Shown here: positions 18,296 through 26,905 of the stretch, piece by piece
Numbering within the stretch: the stretch's first letter is position 1
How the letters are laid out: every line of letters begins with the position of its first letter
Program-made: the position numbers and the translations under genes
Notes under the pieces: model-generated
Told to the model about the DNA's origin: nothing
Seen by the model: the letters and a program-made list of their open reading frames with translations, nothing else
Database searches by the model: none
Assembly (NCBI RefSeq): GCF_002097715.1
Contig: NZ_CP020738.1
Coordinates: 434,001-498,000 of the forward strand
Length of the DNA: 64,000 nt
Source: Burkholderia ubonensis subsp. mesacidophila
GTDB taxonomy: Bacteria > Pseudomonadota > Gammaproteobacteria > Burkholderiales > Burkholderiaceae
Direction of reading: 5' to 3'

Positions 18296-18606
18296 TGCGG
18301 TACGCACGACGGCTATACGACGCGGACGGCCGGTCGGTCGCGTGGTTCGTCGCCAATGGCGAGAGAATGGGACGCTGCCTGCCTGTTCGGCCGATTACCC
18401 GCGCCGCGCGGATTGCATCTTTTAAATACCGTCAAAGATCGACAGATGCGTGTGTGATTCGGAGGCGACGCGTGGGATCGACTCGACCCGTAGTTATTTT
18501 CGATAAGCGGGGAGGTGATTTAATTTGGACGTGTATTAAAGTCAATCTGATTGGTCAATACACGCCGAATGCTGTGGCGCCGCTGTCTGTAGCGAGACGG
18601 CGCTGA
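18295..18606 (+). CDS. Doubtful frame following the decayed gene
   Basis: ATG at 18295 overlaps the end of the decayed gene (TGATG) and opens a 103-residue frame. Its first 27 residues (MRYARRLYDADGRSVAWFVA...) look protein-like. The rest is Arg-rich and runs into AT-rich DNA at 18405-18560, as if the true gene were cut off. It is probably the front end of a second, truncated gene of the same operon. No family is recognised, and it may not be expressed. Confidence 0.25.
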   Translation: MRYARRLYDADGRSVAWFVANGERMGRCLPVRPITRAARIASFKYRQRSTDACVIRRRRVGSTRPVVIFDKRGGDLIWTCIKVNLIGQYTPNAVAPLSVARRR

Positions 18607-18692
18607 ATTCGTGATGCGTCGAATCGCCGCGAGATACGATGCGTGCGGTCGCGCGCGCCGCATCTCGCGTCAGCGTGAACGAACCCCAAGCA

Positions 18693-19709
18693 TCAGCCGT
18701 CGCGAAAGATGAAGCTGTACGCGCTCAACGCCGGCACGCCGCCGAGGTGCGCATACAGCACCTTCGAACCCGGTTCGAATTCGCCGAGCCGCACCTTGTC
18801 GATCATCCCGTGCATCGACTTGCCTTCGTAGACGGGGTCGGTCAGCACGCCTTCGAGCCGCGCGCACAGCCGGATCGCGTCGAGCGTGCCTTCGCTCGGC
18901 AAGCCGTACTCGGGGCCGCCGTAGCGCGTATCGAGGATCACGTCCTGTTCCGTGATGGCGCGCCCGAGGTCCACCAGTTCGGCGGTATGACGCGCGATCC
19001 GCGTGATCTGCGCATGCGTCTTTTCCGGCGTCGCGGACGCATCGATGCCGATCACGCGGTCCGCGCGTCCGTCGGCCGCGAAGCCGACGACCATCCCGGC
19101 CTGCGTGCTGCCCGTCACCGAGCACACGACGATGTAGTCGAACTTGAAGCCGAGCTGCGCTTCCTGCGCGCGGACTTCCTCCGCGAAGCCGACGAAGCCG
19201 AGCCCGCCGAGCGGATGTTCCGAGCAGCCGGCCGGAATCGGGTAGGGCTTGCCGCCCGCGCGCCGCACGCTCTCCAGCGCGTCTTCCCAGCTCGGGCGGA
19301 TGCCGATGTCGAAGCCGTCCGGCACGAGCCGCACGTCCGCGCCCATGATTCGCGACATCTGGATGTTGCCGACGCGGTCGTAGACGGCGTCGTAATAGTT
19401 GACCCAGTTCTCCTGCACGAGCACGCACTTCATCCCGAGATGCGCGGCGACGGCCGCGACCTGGCGCGTCTGGTTCGACTGGATGCCGCCGATCGACACG
19501 AGCGTGTCGCAGCCCTGCGCGAGCGCGTCCGGCACCAGGTATTCGAGCTTGCGGGTCTTGTTGCCGCCGAACGCGAGGCCGCTGTTGCAGTCCTCGCGCT
19601 TCGCGTACAGCTCGACCTTGCCGCCGAGGTGCGCGCTCAGGCGCGCGAGCGGCTGGATCGGCGTCGGGCCGAAGGTCAGCGGGTGACGGGGGAAGCGTTG
19701 CAGGTTCAT
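18693..19709 (-). CDS. acdS: 1-aminocyclopropane-1-carboxylate (ACC) deaminase
   Basis: A 338-residue PLP enzyme that opens ACC, the ethylene precursor of plants, to 2-oxobutyrate and ammonia. The length matches characterised AcdS proteins exactly when ATG 19709 ([20 protein letters not shown]) is used. The PLP lysine lies in [12 protein letters not shown] at about residue 51. The Glu of [11 protein letters not shown] and the Leu of [10 protein letters not shown] match the residues that separate true ACC deaminases from D-cysteine desulfhydrases. It is divergent from its Lrp-type regulator gene. The downstream AceE-like gene could consume the 2-oxobutyrate. Hallmark of plant-associated Burkholderia. 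Confidence 0.95.
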   Translation of the reverse strand: MNLQRFPRHPLTFGPTPIQPLARLSAHLGGKVELYAKREDCNSGLAFGGNKTRKLEYLVPDALAQGCDTLVSIGGIQSNQTRQVAAVAAHLGMKCVLVQENWVNYYDAVYDRVGNIQMSRIMGADVRLVPDGFDIGIRPSWEDALESVRRAGGKPYPIPAGCSEHPLGGLGFVGFAEEVRAQEAQLGFKFDYIVVCSVTGSTQAGMVVGFAADGRADRVIGIDASATPEKTHAQITRIARHTAELVDLGRAITEQDVILDTRYGGPEYGLPSEGTLDAIRLCARLEGVLTDPVYEGKSMHGMIDKVRLGEFEPGSKVLYAHLGGVPALSAYSFIFRDG

Positions 19710-19837
19710 CGAATGTCTCCGGGAAGGCGGCTCGTGTGCGGGAATCGGTTCGTCGGCGCATGCCGCGTCCCGATGCAAAAATGATAGGCATCCGGGCGGG
19801 AAATGAGCTTGCGAAATAAATGACGTCGGCCTAAGTT

Positions 19838-19855
19838 GATGATGAATTCATCGTC
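19838..19855. promoter_or_regulatory. Palindromic candidate AcdR operator
   Basis: GATGATGAATTCATCGTC is an imperfect 18-bp palindrome with a perfect GATGAATTCATC core (19841-19852), lying in the 186-bp region between acdS and its regulator. Lrp-type AcdR proteins are known to control acdS from this divergent region. The site sits about 40 bp before the regulator start, suggesting autoregulation as well. Confidence 0.45.
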
Positions 19856-19895
19856 GAACAAGCAATTCGAGTTCGTGAACAGGGAGACAGACGCA

Positions 19896-20396
19896 ATGAA
19901 ATTAGGCAGCAAAGCGGCGGCGGCGCCCGGCGCCGCGCCCGTGCTCGATCGCATCGACCGCGCGATCCTCCGGCAGCTTCAGCAGGACGCGTCGATCTCG
20001 AACGTGAGCCTCGCCGCAAAGGTGAAGCTGAGCGCGCCGGCGTGCCTGCGGCGCGTCGAGCGGCTCAAGGAGATGGGGTTGATCCGCGGGATCGTCGCGC
20101 TGCTGGAGCCGAAGGCGCTCGGCGCGGGGATGCTGGTCGTGATCGGCTTCGTGCTCGACCGCTCGACGCCGGAAGCGTTCGCCGCGTTCGAGAAGGCCGC
20201 GCAGAAGGTGTCGGGGTGCGTCGAATGCCACGTCGTGACCGGCGAGTTCGACTACTTCATGCTGGTGCGCACGCGCGACAGCGAGAGCTTCAACCGGCTG
20301 CATGCGGAGCAGTTGCTGTATCTGCCGGGCGTGCGGCAGGTGCGCAGCTTCATGGTGCTGAAGGAGATCCTGTCGACGCACGTGTTGCCGGTGTAG
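19896..20396 (+). CDS. acdR: Lrp/AsnC-family regulator of acdS
   Basis: A 166-residue Lrp-type regulator from ATG 19896, preceded by AGGGAGA; an in-frame ATG at 19836 has no good site. The N-terminal HTH is ILRQLQQDASISNVSLAAKV...CLRRVERL. The C-terminal RAM ligand domain contains VVTGEFDYFMLVRTRD. It is divergent from acdS, the standard arrangement in Burkholderia and Pseudomonas, where AcdR activates acdS in response to ACC. Confidence 0.85.
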   Translation: MKLGSKAAAAPGAAPVLDRIDRAILRQLQQDASISNVSLAAKVKLSAPACLRRVERLKEMGLIRGIVALLEPKALGAGMLVVIGFVLDRSTPEAFAAFEKAAQKVSGCVECHVVTGEFDYFMLVRTRDSESFNRLHAEQLLYLPGVRQVRSFMVLKEILSTHVLPV

Positions 20397-20564
20397 CGCG
20401 CCGTCGCCGGGCGTTCGCGCGTCTGGCGCGGTGCCTGAGCACCCGTACCGAACGGTCGCACTACGCGCGCGGCGTGACGCGCCCATGGCGGCGCGCTATG
20501 CTCGACGTTCGTTGCGGCGCAGTGCGCGGGACCGCCGCGCGGCCGCATCCAGACGGAGACGCCG

Positions 20565-21284
20565 ATGCAGACTGCAATGCATGCCATTCAGGCACTCATC
20601 TTCGACGTACAAGGCACGGCCACGGATTTCCGCACGACGGTCGGCGCGGCCGCTCGCGAGATCGCCGGCGCGCGTGCGCGCGACATCGATTGGGGGCGCT
20701 TCGTCGACGACTGGCGGCGCAAGTACCGGCCCGCGCTCGACGCGATCCTCGCGGGCGAGCGGCCGTGGTCGCCGGTCGACCGCATCTACCGGCGCGCGCT
20801 CGACGAGGTGATCGACGCGTGGGGCCTGACGTTCTTCACCGACGACGAGCGCGAGACGCTCAATTTCGCGTGGCAGACGATCGCGCCGTGGCCGGACACG
20901 GTCGAAGGGCTGCAGCGGCTCAAGCGCAGGTTCAAGCTGGCGACGCTGTCGAATGCCGACGTGAGCGCGGTCGTCAACATCTCGAAGCACGGCGCTCTGC
21001 CGTGGGATGCGATCTTCGCGGCGGAGATGGCGGGGACGTTCAAGCCCGACCCGCGCACCTACCGGATGGCATTGCGCTATCTCGGCGTGGCGGCGGGCGA
21101 CGCGATGATGGTCGCGTGCCACAAGTACGACCTGATCGCCGCCGCCGCGCTCGGCATGAAAACCGCGTTCGTCGCGCGGCCGCTCGAATTCGGTCCGGGC
21201 GGCGACGTCGATACGGCCTTCGACGACCGCTTCGACATCAACGCGCACGACTTCATCGATCTCGCCGCGCAGCTCGGCTGTTGA
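20565..21284 (+). CDS. Type II haloacid dehalogenase-like hydrolase
   Basis: A 239-residue HAD-superfamily enzyme. Motif I is LIFDVQGTATD, where L-2-haloacid dehalogenases usually have DVFGT; the nucleophile Asp is kept but Phe is Gln. Motif II is TLSNAD and motif III the Lys of GTFKPDPRTY. Motif IV is MMVACHKYDLIAAAALGM, with the Asp in KYDL. It probably hydrolyses a 2-haloacid or a phosphorylated metabolite. It stands alone after acdR, with its own start at ATG 20565. Confidence 0.75.
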   Translation: MQTAMHAIQALIFDVQGTATDFRTTVGAAAREIAGARARDIDWGRFVDDWRRKYRPALDAILAGERPWSPVDRIYRRALDEVIDAWGLTFFTDDERETLNFAWQTIAPWPDTVEGLQRLKRRFKLATLSNADVSAVVNISKHGALPWDAIFAAEMAGTFKPDPRTYRMALRYLGVAAGDAMMVACHKYDLIAAAALGMKTAFVARPLEFGPGGDVDTAFDDRFDINAHDFIDLAAQLGC

Positions 21285-21308
21285 GCAGGGCGGGGCGCGC
21301 GAACGGCG

Positions 21309-24035
21309 CTAGCGCCGCCACGGCGCGTCGTCGGTGCGGGCCGTCTTCCGGTAGCGATCGCGCGCGGCGCGCACCACGTCGACGGCGACTTCGCCGTCAT
21401 CCGCCAGCGCCTTCAACGCGGCGATCGCGATGTTCGCGCGATCGACCTCGAAGAACGCGCGCAATGCTTCGCGCGTGTCGCTGCGGCCGAAGCCGTCGGT
21501 GCCGAGCGTGACGTAGCGGCGCGGCACGTAGGCCCGGATCAGCTCGGGCACCGCGCGCACGTAGTCGGTCGCGGCGATCACGGGCCCGCGCGATGCGCCG
21601 AGCGCCGCCGCGACATACGGCGTCGCGTCCGTGCCGCCGAGCCGCGCAATGCGTTCGGCTTCCATCCCGTCGCGCTGCAATTCGCTGAAGCTCGTCACGC
21701 TCCACACGGCCGCGTCGATGCCCCAGTCTTCCTTCAGCATCCGCTGCGCGGCGAGCGCCTCGCCGAGAATCGCGCCCGCGCCGAGCAGCTGCACGCGCGC
21801 GGTGTCCAGCGACGCCGGCGACAGCGGATGGATCCCCTTGAGAATCCCTTCGCGCAGCGCATGCGGATCGCCGTCGGGCGCGGACGGCTGCGCGTAGTTC
21901 TCGTTGGTCACCGTCACGTAATAGAACACGTCGCGCTGCCGTTCGACCATCTCGCGCATGCCCTCGTCGACGATCGTCGCGACTTCGTACGCGAACGCCG
22001 GATCGTACGCGCGGCAGTTCGGAATCGCCGACGCCGCGAGATGGCTGCTGCCGTCCTGGTGCTGCAGGCCTTCGCCGCCGAGCGTCGTGCGGCCCGACGT
22101 CGCGCCGACCAGGAAGCCGCGCGAGCGCTGGTCGGCCGCCGCCCAGATCAGGTCGCCGATGCGCTGGAAGCCGAACATCGAGTAATAGAGGTAGAACGGC
22201 AGCATCGGCAGGTCGTGCACGCTGTACGACGTCGCGGCGGCGATCCACGACGAGATCGCGCCGGCTTCCGAAATGCCTTCCTCGAGGATCTGCCCGCGCG
22301 TGTCCTCGCGGTAGTAGAGCATCGAGCCGAGATCCTCCGGCTCGTAGCGCTGCCCGAGCGGCGAATAGATGCCGACCTGTCGGAACAGGTTGGCCATGCC
22401 GAACGTGCGCGCCTCGTCGGCGACGATCGGCACGACGCGCGAGCCGATGCCGCGATCCTTCAGCAGCGCGGCGAGGATGCGCACGAGCGCCATCGTCGTC
22501 GACATCTCGCGGCCGCCCGCGTCCAGCGCGAACGCACCCCAGGCCGGCATCGGCGGGACGGTCAGCCCCGCCGATGCCGCTCTCCGCCTTCTGGGCAGAT
22601 AGCCTCCCAGGGCAGCCCGGCGTGCATGCAGGTAGCGCATCTCCGGGCTGTCTTCCGCGGGTTTGTAAAACGTGAGCCGTTCGACGTCGTCGTCCGACAG
22701 CGGCAGCCGGAAACGGTCGCGGAACGCCTTCAGGTCGTCGACGTCGAGCTTCTTCTGCTGGTGGGTCGTCATCCGGCCCTGGCCGGCCGCGCCCATCCCG
22801 AAGCCCTTCATCGTCTTCGCGAGGATCACGGTCGGCTGGCCGCGATGCGCGAGCGCGCGCGCGTACGCGGCGTGCAGCTTGCGCGCGTCGTGGCCGCCGC
22901 GGCGCAGGCGGTCGATCTCCGCGTCGGTGAGCCGCTCGGCCAGCGCGGCGAGCGCCGGGTTCCGGCTGAAGAAGCGCGCGCGGTTGTACGCGCCGTCGTT
23001 CGCGGAGAAGGTCTGGAACTGGCCGTCGACCGTTTCCGCGAACGCGCGGGCGAGCGCGCCCGCGTGGTCGCGCGCGAACAGCGGATCCCAGTCGGAGCCC
23101 CACAGCACCTTGATCACGTTCCAGCCCGCGCCCGCGAACAGCGCCTCGAGCTCGTCGATCACGCGGCCGTTGCCGCGCACCGGGCCGTCGAGCCGCTGCA
23201 GGTTGCAGTTGATCACGAACACGAGGTTGTCGAGCCCTTCGCGCGCGGCGAGCGACAGCGCGCCGAGCGATTCGGGCTCGTCCATCTCGCCGTCGCCGAA
23301 GAAGCCCCAGACCGTGCGGCCGTCGGTGTTCGTCAGGCCGCGGTGCTGCAGGTAGCGCATGAAGCGCGCCTGGTAGATCGCGTTGATCGGGCCGATGCCC
23401 ATCGAGCCGGTCGGGAACTGCCAGAAATCCGGCATCAGCCACGGGTGCGGATACGAGCACAGCCCCGGCCCGGCGATTTCGCGGCGGTAGTGCTTCAGAT
23501 GATCCTCGGCGAGAAACCCTTCGAGATACGCGCGCGCATAGACGCCCGGCGACGAATGCGGCTGGAAATAGACGAGGTCGCCGCCCGCGCCGGCGCCGCC
23601 GTCCGGCGCGGCCGCGCGGAAGAAATGGTTGAAGCCGACTTCGAACAGGTCGGACGCCGACGCATAGCTGGCGATGTGGCCACCGAGCTCGCCGTACGCG
23701 CGGTTCGCGCGCACGACCATCGCGAGCGCGTTCCAGCGCAGCGCGGCGGACAGCCGCTCCTCGAGCGCGAGGTCGCCCGGATAGCGCGGCTCTTCGTGCG
23801 CCGGGATCGTGTTCAGGTAGCGCGTGACGGGCGTGCGCACCGACGCGAGCCCGCGTTCCCGCGCGTATCCGGCGAGCCGGTCGAGCAGGAACTGCGCGCG
23901 GTCCTTGCCGACGTGGAAGACCACCGCGTCGAGCGCGTCGAGCCACTCGGCGGTTTCCTCGGGATCGGTGTCGACGCCGGCGGGCGTGCCGCCGGCGCGT
24001 TTCGTCTGCTCGATACCGCTCGATAAATCCGTCAT
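21309..24035 (-). CDS. Homodimeric 2-oxoacid dehydrogenase E1 (AceE/MdeB-like)
   Basis: A 908-residue thiamine diphosphate enzyme of the AceE type. The ThDP/Mg motif is FFGDGEMDEPE followed about 30 residues later by INCNLQRLDGP. The second half carries ALLKDRGIG and YQDGSSHL-type segments (LQHQDGSSHLAASAIPN). The start at 24035 follows GGGAGACC; upstream extensions of the frame cross the regulator promoter. It is probably a paralogue of housekeeping AceE, since no E2 or E3 gene is near and its neighbours are an Lrp-type regulator and acdS. It resembles MdeB of Pseudomonas putida, which oxidises 2-oxobutyrate. That role is inference. Confidence 0.85.
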   Translation of the reverse strand: MTDLSSGIEQTKRAGGTPAGVDTDPEETAEWLDALDAVVFHVGKDRAQFLLDRLAGYARERGLASVRTPVTRYLNTIPAHEEPRYPGDLALEERLSAALRWNALAMVVRANRAYGELGGHIASYASASDLFEVGFNHFFRAAAPDGGAGAGGDLVYFQPHSSPGVYARAYLEGFLAEDHLKHYRREIAGPGLCSYPHPWLMPDFWQFPTGSMGIGPINAIYQARFMRYLQHRGLTNTDGRTVWGFFGDGEMDEPESLGALSLAAREGLDNLVFVINCNLQRLDGPVRGNGRVIDELEALFAGAGWNVIKVLWGSDWDPLFARDHAGALARAFAETVDGQFQTFSANDGAYNRARFFSRNPALAALAERLTDAEIDRLRRGGHDARKLHAAYARALAHRGQPTVILAKTMKGFGMGAAGQGRMTTHQQKKLDVDDLKAFRDRFRLPLSDDDVERLTFYKPAEDSPEMRYLHARRAALGGYLPRRRRAASAGLTVPPMPAWGAFALDAGGREMSTTMALVRILAALLKDRGIGSRVVPIVADEARTFGMANLFRQVGIYSPLGQRYEPEDLGSMLYYREDTRGQILEEGISEAGAISSWIAAATSYSVHDLPMLPFYLYYSMFGFQRIGDLIWAAADQRSRGFLVGATSGRTTLGGEGLQHQDGSSHLAASAIPNCRAYDPAFAYEVATIVDEGMREMVERQRDVFYYVTVTNENYAQPSAPDGDPHALREGILKGIHPLSPASLDTARVQLLGAGAILGEALAAQRMLKEDWGIDAAVWSVTSFSELQRDGMEAERIARLGGTDATPYVAAALGASRGPVIAATDYVRAVPELIRAYVPRRYVTLGTDGFGRSDTREALRAFFEVDRANIAIAALKALADDGEVAVDVVRAARDRYRKTARTDDAPWRR

Positions 24036-24145
24036 CGCAGGTCTCCCGCGCGCCGGTTCCGGGGCGCGCATCAATGAAGTCATGCTACCCGCCGGCCTGC
24101 AAAATAGGCGTCTGAAATCATTGGGAATTTGCAGCGCGATAGTGT

Positions 24146-24181
24146 AAATATTCCGTGTGTCTCCACGAATCCGGAATATTT
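24146..24181. promoter_or_regulatory. Perfect inverted repeat between E1 gene and Lrp-type regulator
   Basis: AAATATTCCG (24146-24155) and CGGAATATTT (24172-24181) form a perfect 10-bp inverted repeat separated by 16 bp, ending 6 bp before the regulator ATG. It lies in the 151-bp divergent region and is a good candidate operator for the adjacent Lrp-type protein. No experimental site is known to me. Confidence 0.45.
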
Positions 24182-24186
24182 CCACC

Positions 24187-24714
24187 ATGAGCGCGAATCC
24201 CCGGCGGCTCGACCGCATCGACATCGGCATCCTGAACCAGCTCCAGCAGAACGCGCGGATCACGAACGCGGAGCTGGCCCGCGCCGTCAACCTGTCGGCG
24301 ACGCCGTGCTTCAACCGCGTGCGCGCGCTGGAGAAGCTCGGCCTGTTCAAGCAGCAGGTGACGCTGCTCGACCCCGAGCCGCTCGGCCTGCGGATCAACG
24401 TGTTCATCCAGGTGAGCCTCGAGAAGCAGGTCGAGGATGCGCTGCAACGCTTCGAGGAGGCGATCTCGCAGCGGCCCGAGGTGATGGAGTGCTACCTGAT
24501 GTCGGGCGATGCGGATTACCTGCTGCGCGTCGTGATGCCCGACATGCGCACGCTCGAGCGCTTCATCATCGAGCGGCTGACGACGATTCCGGGCGTGTCG
24601 AACATCCGCTCGAGCTTCGCGCTCAAGCAGGTGCGCTACAAGACCGCGCTGCCGCTGCCGGCGGCGGGGCTGACGCTCGTCGATCCGGACGAGGCGGCGT
24701 CGGACTGGAGTTGA
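24187..24714 (+). CDS. Lrp/AsnC-family regulator (MdeR-like)
   Basis: A 175-residue Lrp-type regulator from ATG 24187. [23 protein letters not shown]...[11 protein letters not shown] domain: [17 protein letters not shown]. It is divergent from the AceE-like E1 gene, the same layout as mdeR/mdeB in Pseudomonas putida, where MdeR activates methionine and 2-oxobutyrate catabolism. No methionine gamma-lyase is present here; acdS, 4.5 kb away, could supply the 2-oxobutyrate instead. Confidence 0.8.
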   Translation: MSANPRRLDRIDIGILNQLQQNARITNAELARAVNLSATPCFNRVRALEKLGLFKQQVTLLDPEPLGLRINVFIQVSLEKQVEDALQRFEEAISQRPEVMECYLMSGDADYLLRVVMPDMRTLERFIIERLTTIPGVSNIRSSFALKQVRYKTALPLPAAGLTLVDPDEAASDWS

Positions 24715-24783
24715 GCGCGTCGGAGCATCGTCCGTTTCACTGGTTCGACACCGATCAAGACACCGATCAAACATCACGAAAAC

Positions 24784-25224
24784 ATGGAAATCCTGATTCG
24801 CGCCTACACACCATCCGACCTGCACCGGCTGTCGGCCATCTGGTTCGACGCGTCGATGCACGCGCATCCGTTCCTCGGCGAGGCGCGCCTGCGGGAGCAG
24901 CAGGCGCTCGTCGAGAACGTCTATCTGCCCGACGCGGAAACCTGGGTCGCGTGGTGCGGCGGCGCGCCGGCCGGCTTCATCGGCTTGCTCGACACGTCGA
25001 TCGGCGGCCTGTTCGTGGCCCCGGCGATGCACGGCCGCGGCATCGGCCGCGCGCTGGTCGCGCATGCGCTGACGCTCAAGGGCGCGCTCGATCTGGAGGT
25101 GTATGCGGACAACCCCGGCGCCCGCGCGTTCTATGAACGGCTCGGTTTCGAGGAAGTCTCGCGGCGCGACGAAGACGACGACGGCTTGCCGTTCGCGAAC
25201 ATCCGGATGCGCTCGGCGGCCTGA
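24784..25224 (+). CDS. GNAT-family N-acetyltransferase
   Basis: A 146-residue acetyl-CoA-dependent acetyltransferase. The pantetheine-binding motif A is FVAPAMHGRGIGRALVAHAL at about residues 77-96, and motif B is LEVYADNPGARAFYERLGF near 104-122. It is closest to the small YjaB/ElaA-like class. The substrate is unknown. Its start follows a tandem ACACCGATCAAG repeat at 24746-24771 in the leader. Probably monocistronic. Confidence 0.75.
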   Translation: MEILIRAYTPSDLHRLSAIWFDASMHAHPFLGEARLREQQALVENVYLPDAETWVAWCGGAPAGFIGLLDTSIGGLFVAPAMHGRGIGRALVAHALTLKGALDLEVYADNPGARAFYERLGFEEVSRRDEDDDGLPFANIRMRSAA

Positions 25225-25293
25225 ATGCGCGAAACACGCAGGACGGCGCGCGGCCGGCGGAATGCGCGGTGCCGGGCGCTCGTCAAGGAAAAA

Positions 25294-25327
25294 GCCCGCC
25301 GACGCGTGCTGTCGCACGCGGGCGGGC
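25294..25327 (-). terminator. Rho-independent terminator of the porin gene
   Basis: Two stacked stems, GCCCGCC/GGCGGGC and CGCGTGC/GCACGCG, close a TGTC loop, with a two-base bulge. On the minus strand the hairpin is followed by a T-run (the complement of AAGGAAAAA at 25285-25293). It lies 63 bp after the porin stop codon. Confidence 0.8.
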
Positions 25328-25389
25328 AAAGACACCCCGGCACGCAAGCGTGACGCGGGTGCCGCGTGAAGTCGGGAGCGCCTGCCGAT

Positions 25390-26541
25390 TCAGAACTTGT
25401 GGCGCAGCGCGAGGCGCACGGCGACCTGGTTCGCGGTCGACGACGGCGCGTCGGTGCCGGGGATGAACGCCTGGTCGAGGATCGAGTTCGTCTTGTCGCC
25501 GGCGATGTGCTGATACGCCGCCTGCAGATAGACGTCGGTGCGCTTGGACAGGTTGTAGTCGGCCATCAGCCCGACCGAATGGATCTTCGGTTTCGCGTTG
25601 CGGGCCGACGAATCGTATTTCTCGATCGACAGCACGTACTGCGCGCCGACCATGAACGCCGGCGTGATCTGATACGCGCCGTTCACCTCGAAGTTCTGGT
25701 ACTTGATCGCGCTGACCGTCGTGCCCGGCGCGATGATCGCGCCCGGCGTGCCGAGATAGCCGTTGCCGGTCGGGTTCTTGTAGTTTGAATTCGTGTACGC
25801 GAAGCCGACGGTCGCGGGCCCGAACGTGTAGTTGACGCCCGCGCCGAACACGCGCATGCGCGCCGCGATGTAGCTCGCGTCGTTCGCGGTGATCGCGCCG
25901 GCCGAGCCGTTGCCCGGATTGTTCGCCTGCAGGTAGGCCGCGCCGACGAGCAGGCCGCCGTTCTGGTATTGCGCGCCGAAGCTGTACGCGCGGTTGTCCG
26001 CGAAGTTCGTGCCGTTGCTGAAGCTGTATGCGCCGCCGAACTGGAAGCCGTTGAAGTTCGGGCTCGCGTACTTCACCGTGTTGTCGAGCCGGAACGAGTT
26101 GTCGGTGTTGTCGTTGTCGAACGGATGCGCGAGCAGGTAGCCGCCCCAGTTGCCGTTCGCCGTCGTCGGCGCGAGATAGTCGACGACGGAGTCGTATTGC
26201 CGGCCGAGCGTCAGCGTGCCGTACCGGGCGTGGCTCAGGCCGACGTAGGCCTGGCGGCCGAACATCCGGCCGCCCTGGTTCAGGCGGCCGGTGTTGACGT
26301 CGAAGCCGTTCTCGAGCTGGAACAGCGCCTTCAGGCCGCCGCCCAGATCCTCGTTCCCCTTCAGGCCCCAGCGGCTGCCCTGCGCATAGCCGCTGGCCAT
26401 CTCGTAGACGTGGCCGGCGCCGACGTTGTTCGTGTAGTTGAGGCCCTCGTCGATCACGCCGTATAGCGTGACGCTGCTTTGGGCGAACACGGGCGACGCG
26501 AAGGCGGCCGTCACGGTGAGCGCCGTCAGTTTCGTTTTCAT
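25390..26541 (-). CDS. Outer-membrane porin (OmpC-like, Burkholderia porin family)
   Basis: A 383-residue outer-membrane beta-barrel. It has a Sec signal (MKTKLTALTVTAAFASPVFA) then SSVTLYGVIDEGLNYTNN, the standard N-terminus of Gram-negative porin_4 proteins. PEFG-like surface segments and FGRQAYVGLSHARYGTLTLG with the loop-3 region are visible, and the protein ends in the aromatic C-terminal residue HKF needed for Bam insertion. It is a general or solute-specific trimeric porin. It is divergent from a ProXWV-like importer, with a long inverted repeat between them, suggesting shared regulation. Confidence 0.9.
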   Translation of the reverse strand: MKTKLTALTVTAAFASPVFAQSSVTLYGVIDEGLNYTNNVGAGHVYEMASGYAQGSRWGLKGNEDLGGGLKALFQLENGFDVNTGRLNQGGRMFGRQAYVGLSHARYGTLTLGRQYDSVVDYLAPTTANGNWGGYLLAHPFDNDNTDNSFRLDNTVKYASPNFNGFQFGGAYSFSNGTNFADNRAYSFGAQYQNGGLLVGAAYLQANNPGNGSAGAITANDASYIAARMRVFGAGVNYTFGPATVGFAYTNSNYKNPTGNGYLGTPGAIIAPGTTVSAIKYQNFEVNGAYQITPAFMVGAQYVLSIEKYDSSARNAKPKIHSVGLMADYNLSKRTDVYLQAAYQHIAGDKTNSILDQAFIPGTDAPSSTANQVAVRLALRHKF

Positions 26542-26700
26542 TGAGAGATCTCCGGGGTTTCCAGCTTGTGTCGGTAGTCGTGAACGCGCCCCGAGAGGCG
26601 CGCCCCATCATCCGGGGCGATGCAGGGCCACCGCGCGCGGCGTGCGATCGCGTCTTCTCCGATGACTGCCCGCATTCTTGCCAACCGGATGCGGAACCCA

Positions 26701-26803
26701 AAGCGAGTAATTTCGATGGATGGAATCGGCATCGCCGATGGGGCTGCCCGCATGACGGGGATCGATTGGCGCAGCCGATCGCAATGATCGGAATTACTCG
26801 CTT
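26701..26803. promoter_or_regulatory. Long inverted repeat pair in the porin/ABC divergent region
   Basis: A 17-bp sequence at 26701-26717 (AAGCGAGTAATTTCGAT) recurs inverted at 26787-26803 with one mismatch. The spacing of 69 bp between arms suits two binding sites for one dimeric regulator, perhaps with looping. The region 26542-26905 contains both promoters and no gene. Confidence 0.5.
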
Positions 26804-26905
26804 CCACAAACATTTTGGTGATCGAAACATGCAGCCTGGCCGCAGATGCACGCCGCTGCGCCGGATAGCGCGGCGCACAAACGACATTACCGGAGACGAC
26901 CCATC

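Noticed and set aside
21828..24026. A 732-codon plus-strand frame opposite the E1 gene
   Set aside because: Shadow frame; the opposite strand encodes a well-supported AceE-like protein.
21309..24407. Longer N-terminus for the AceE-like protein reaching past 24035
   Set aside because: It would read through the divergent promoter and over the Lrp-type regulator gene; ATG 24035 has a GGGAGA site.
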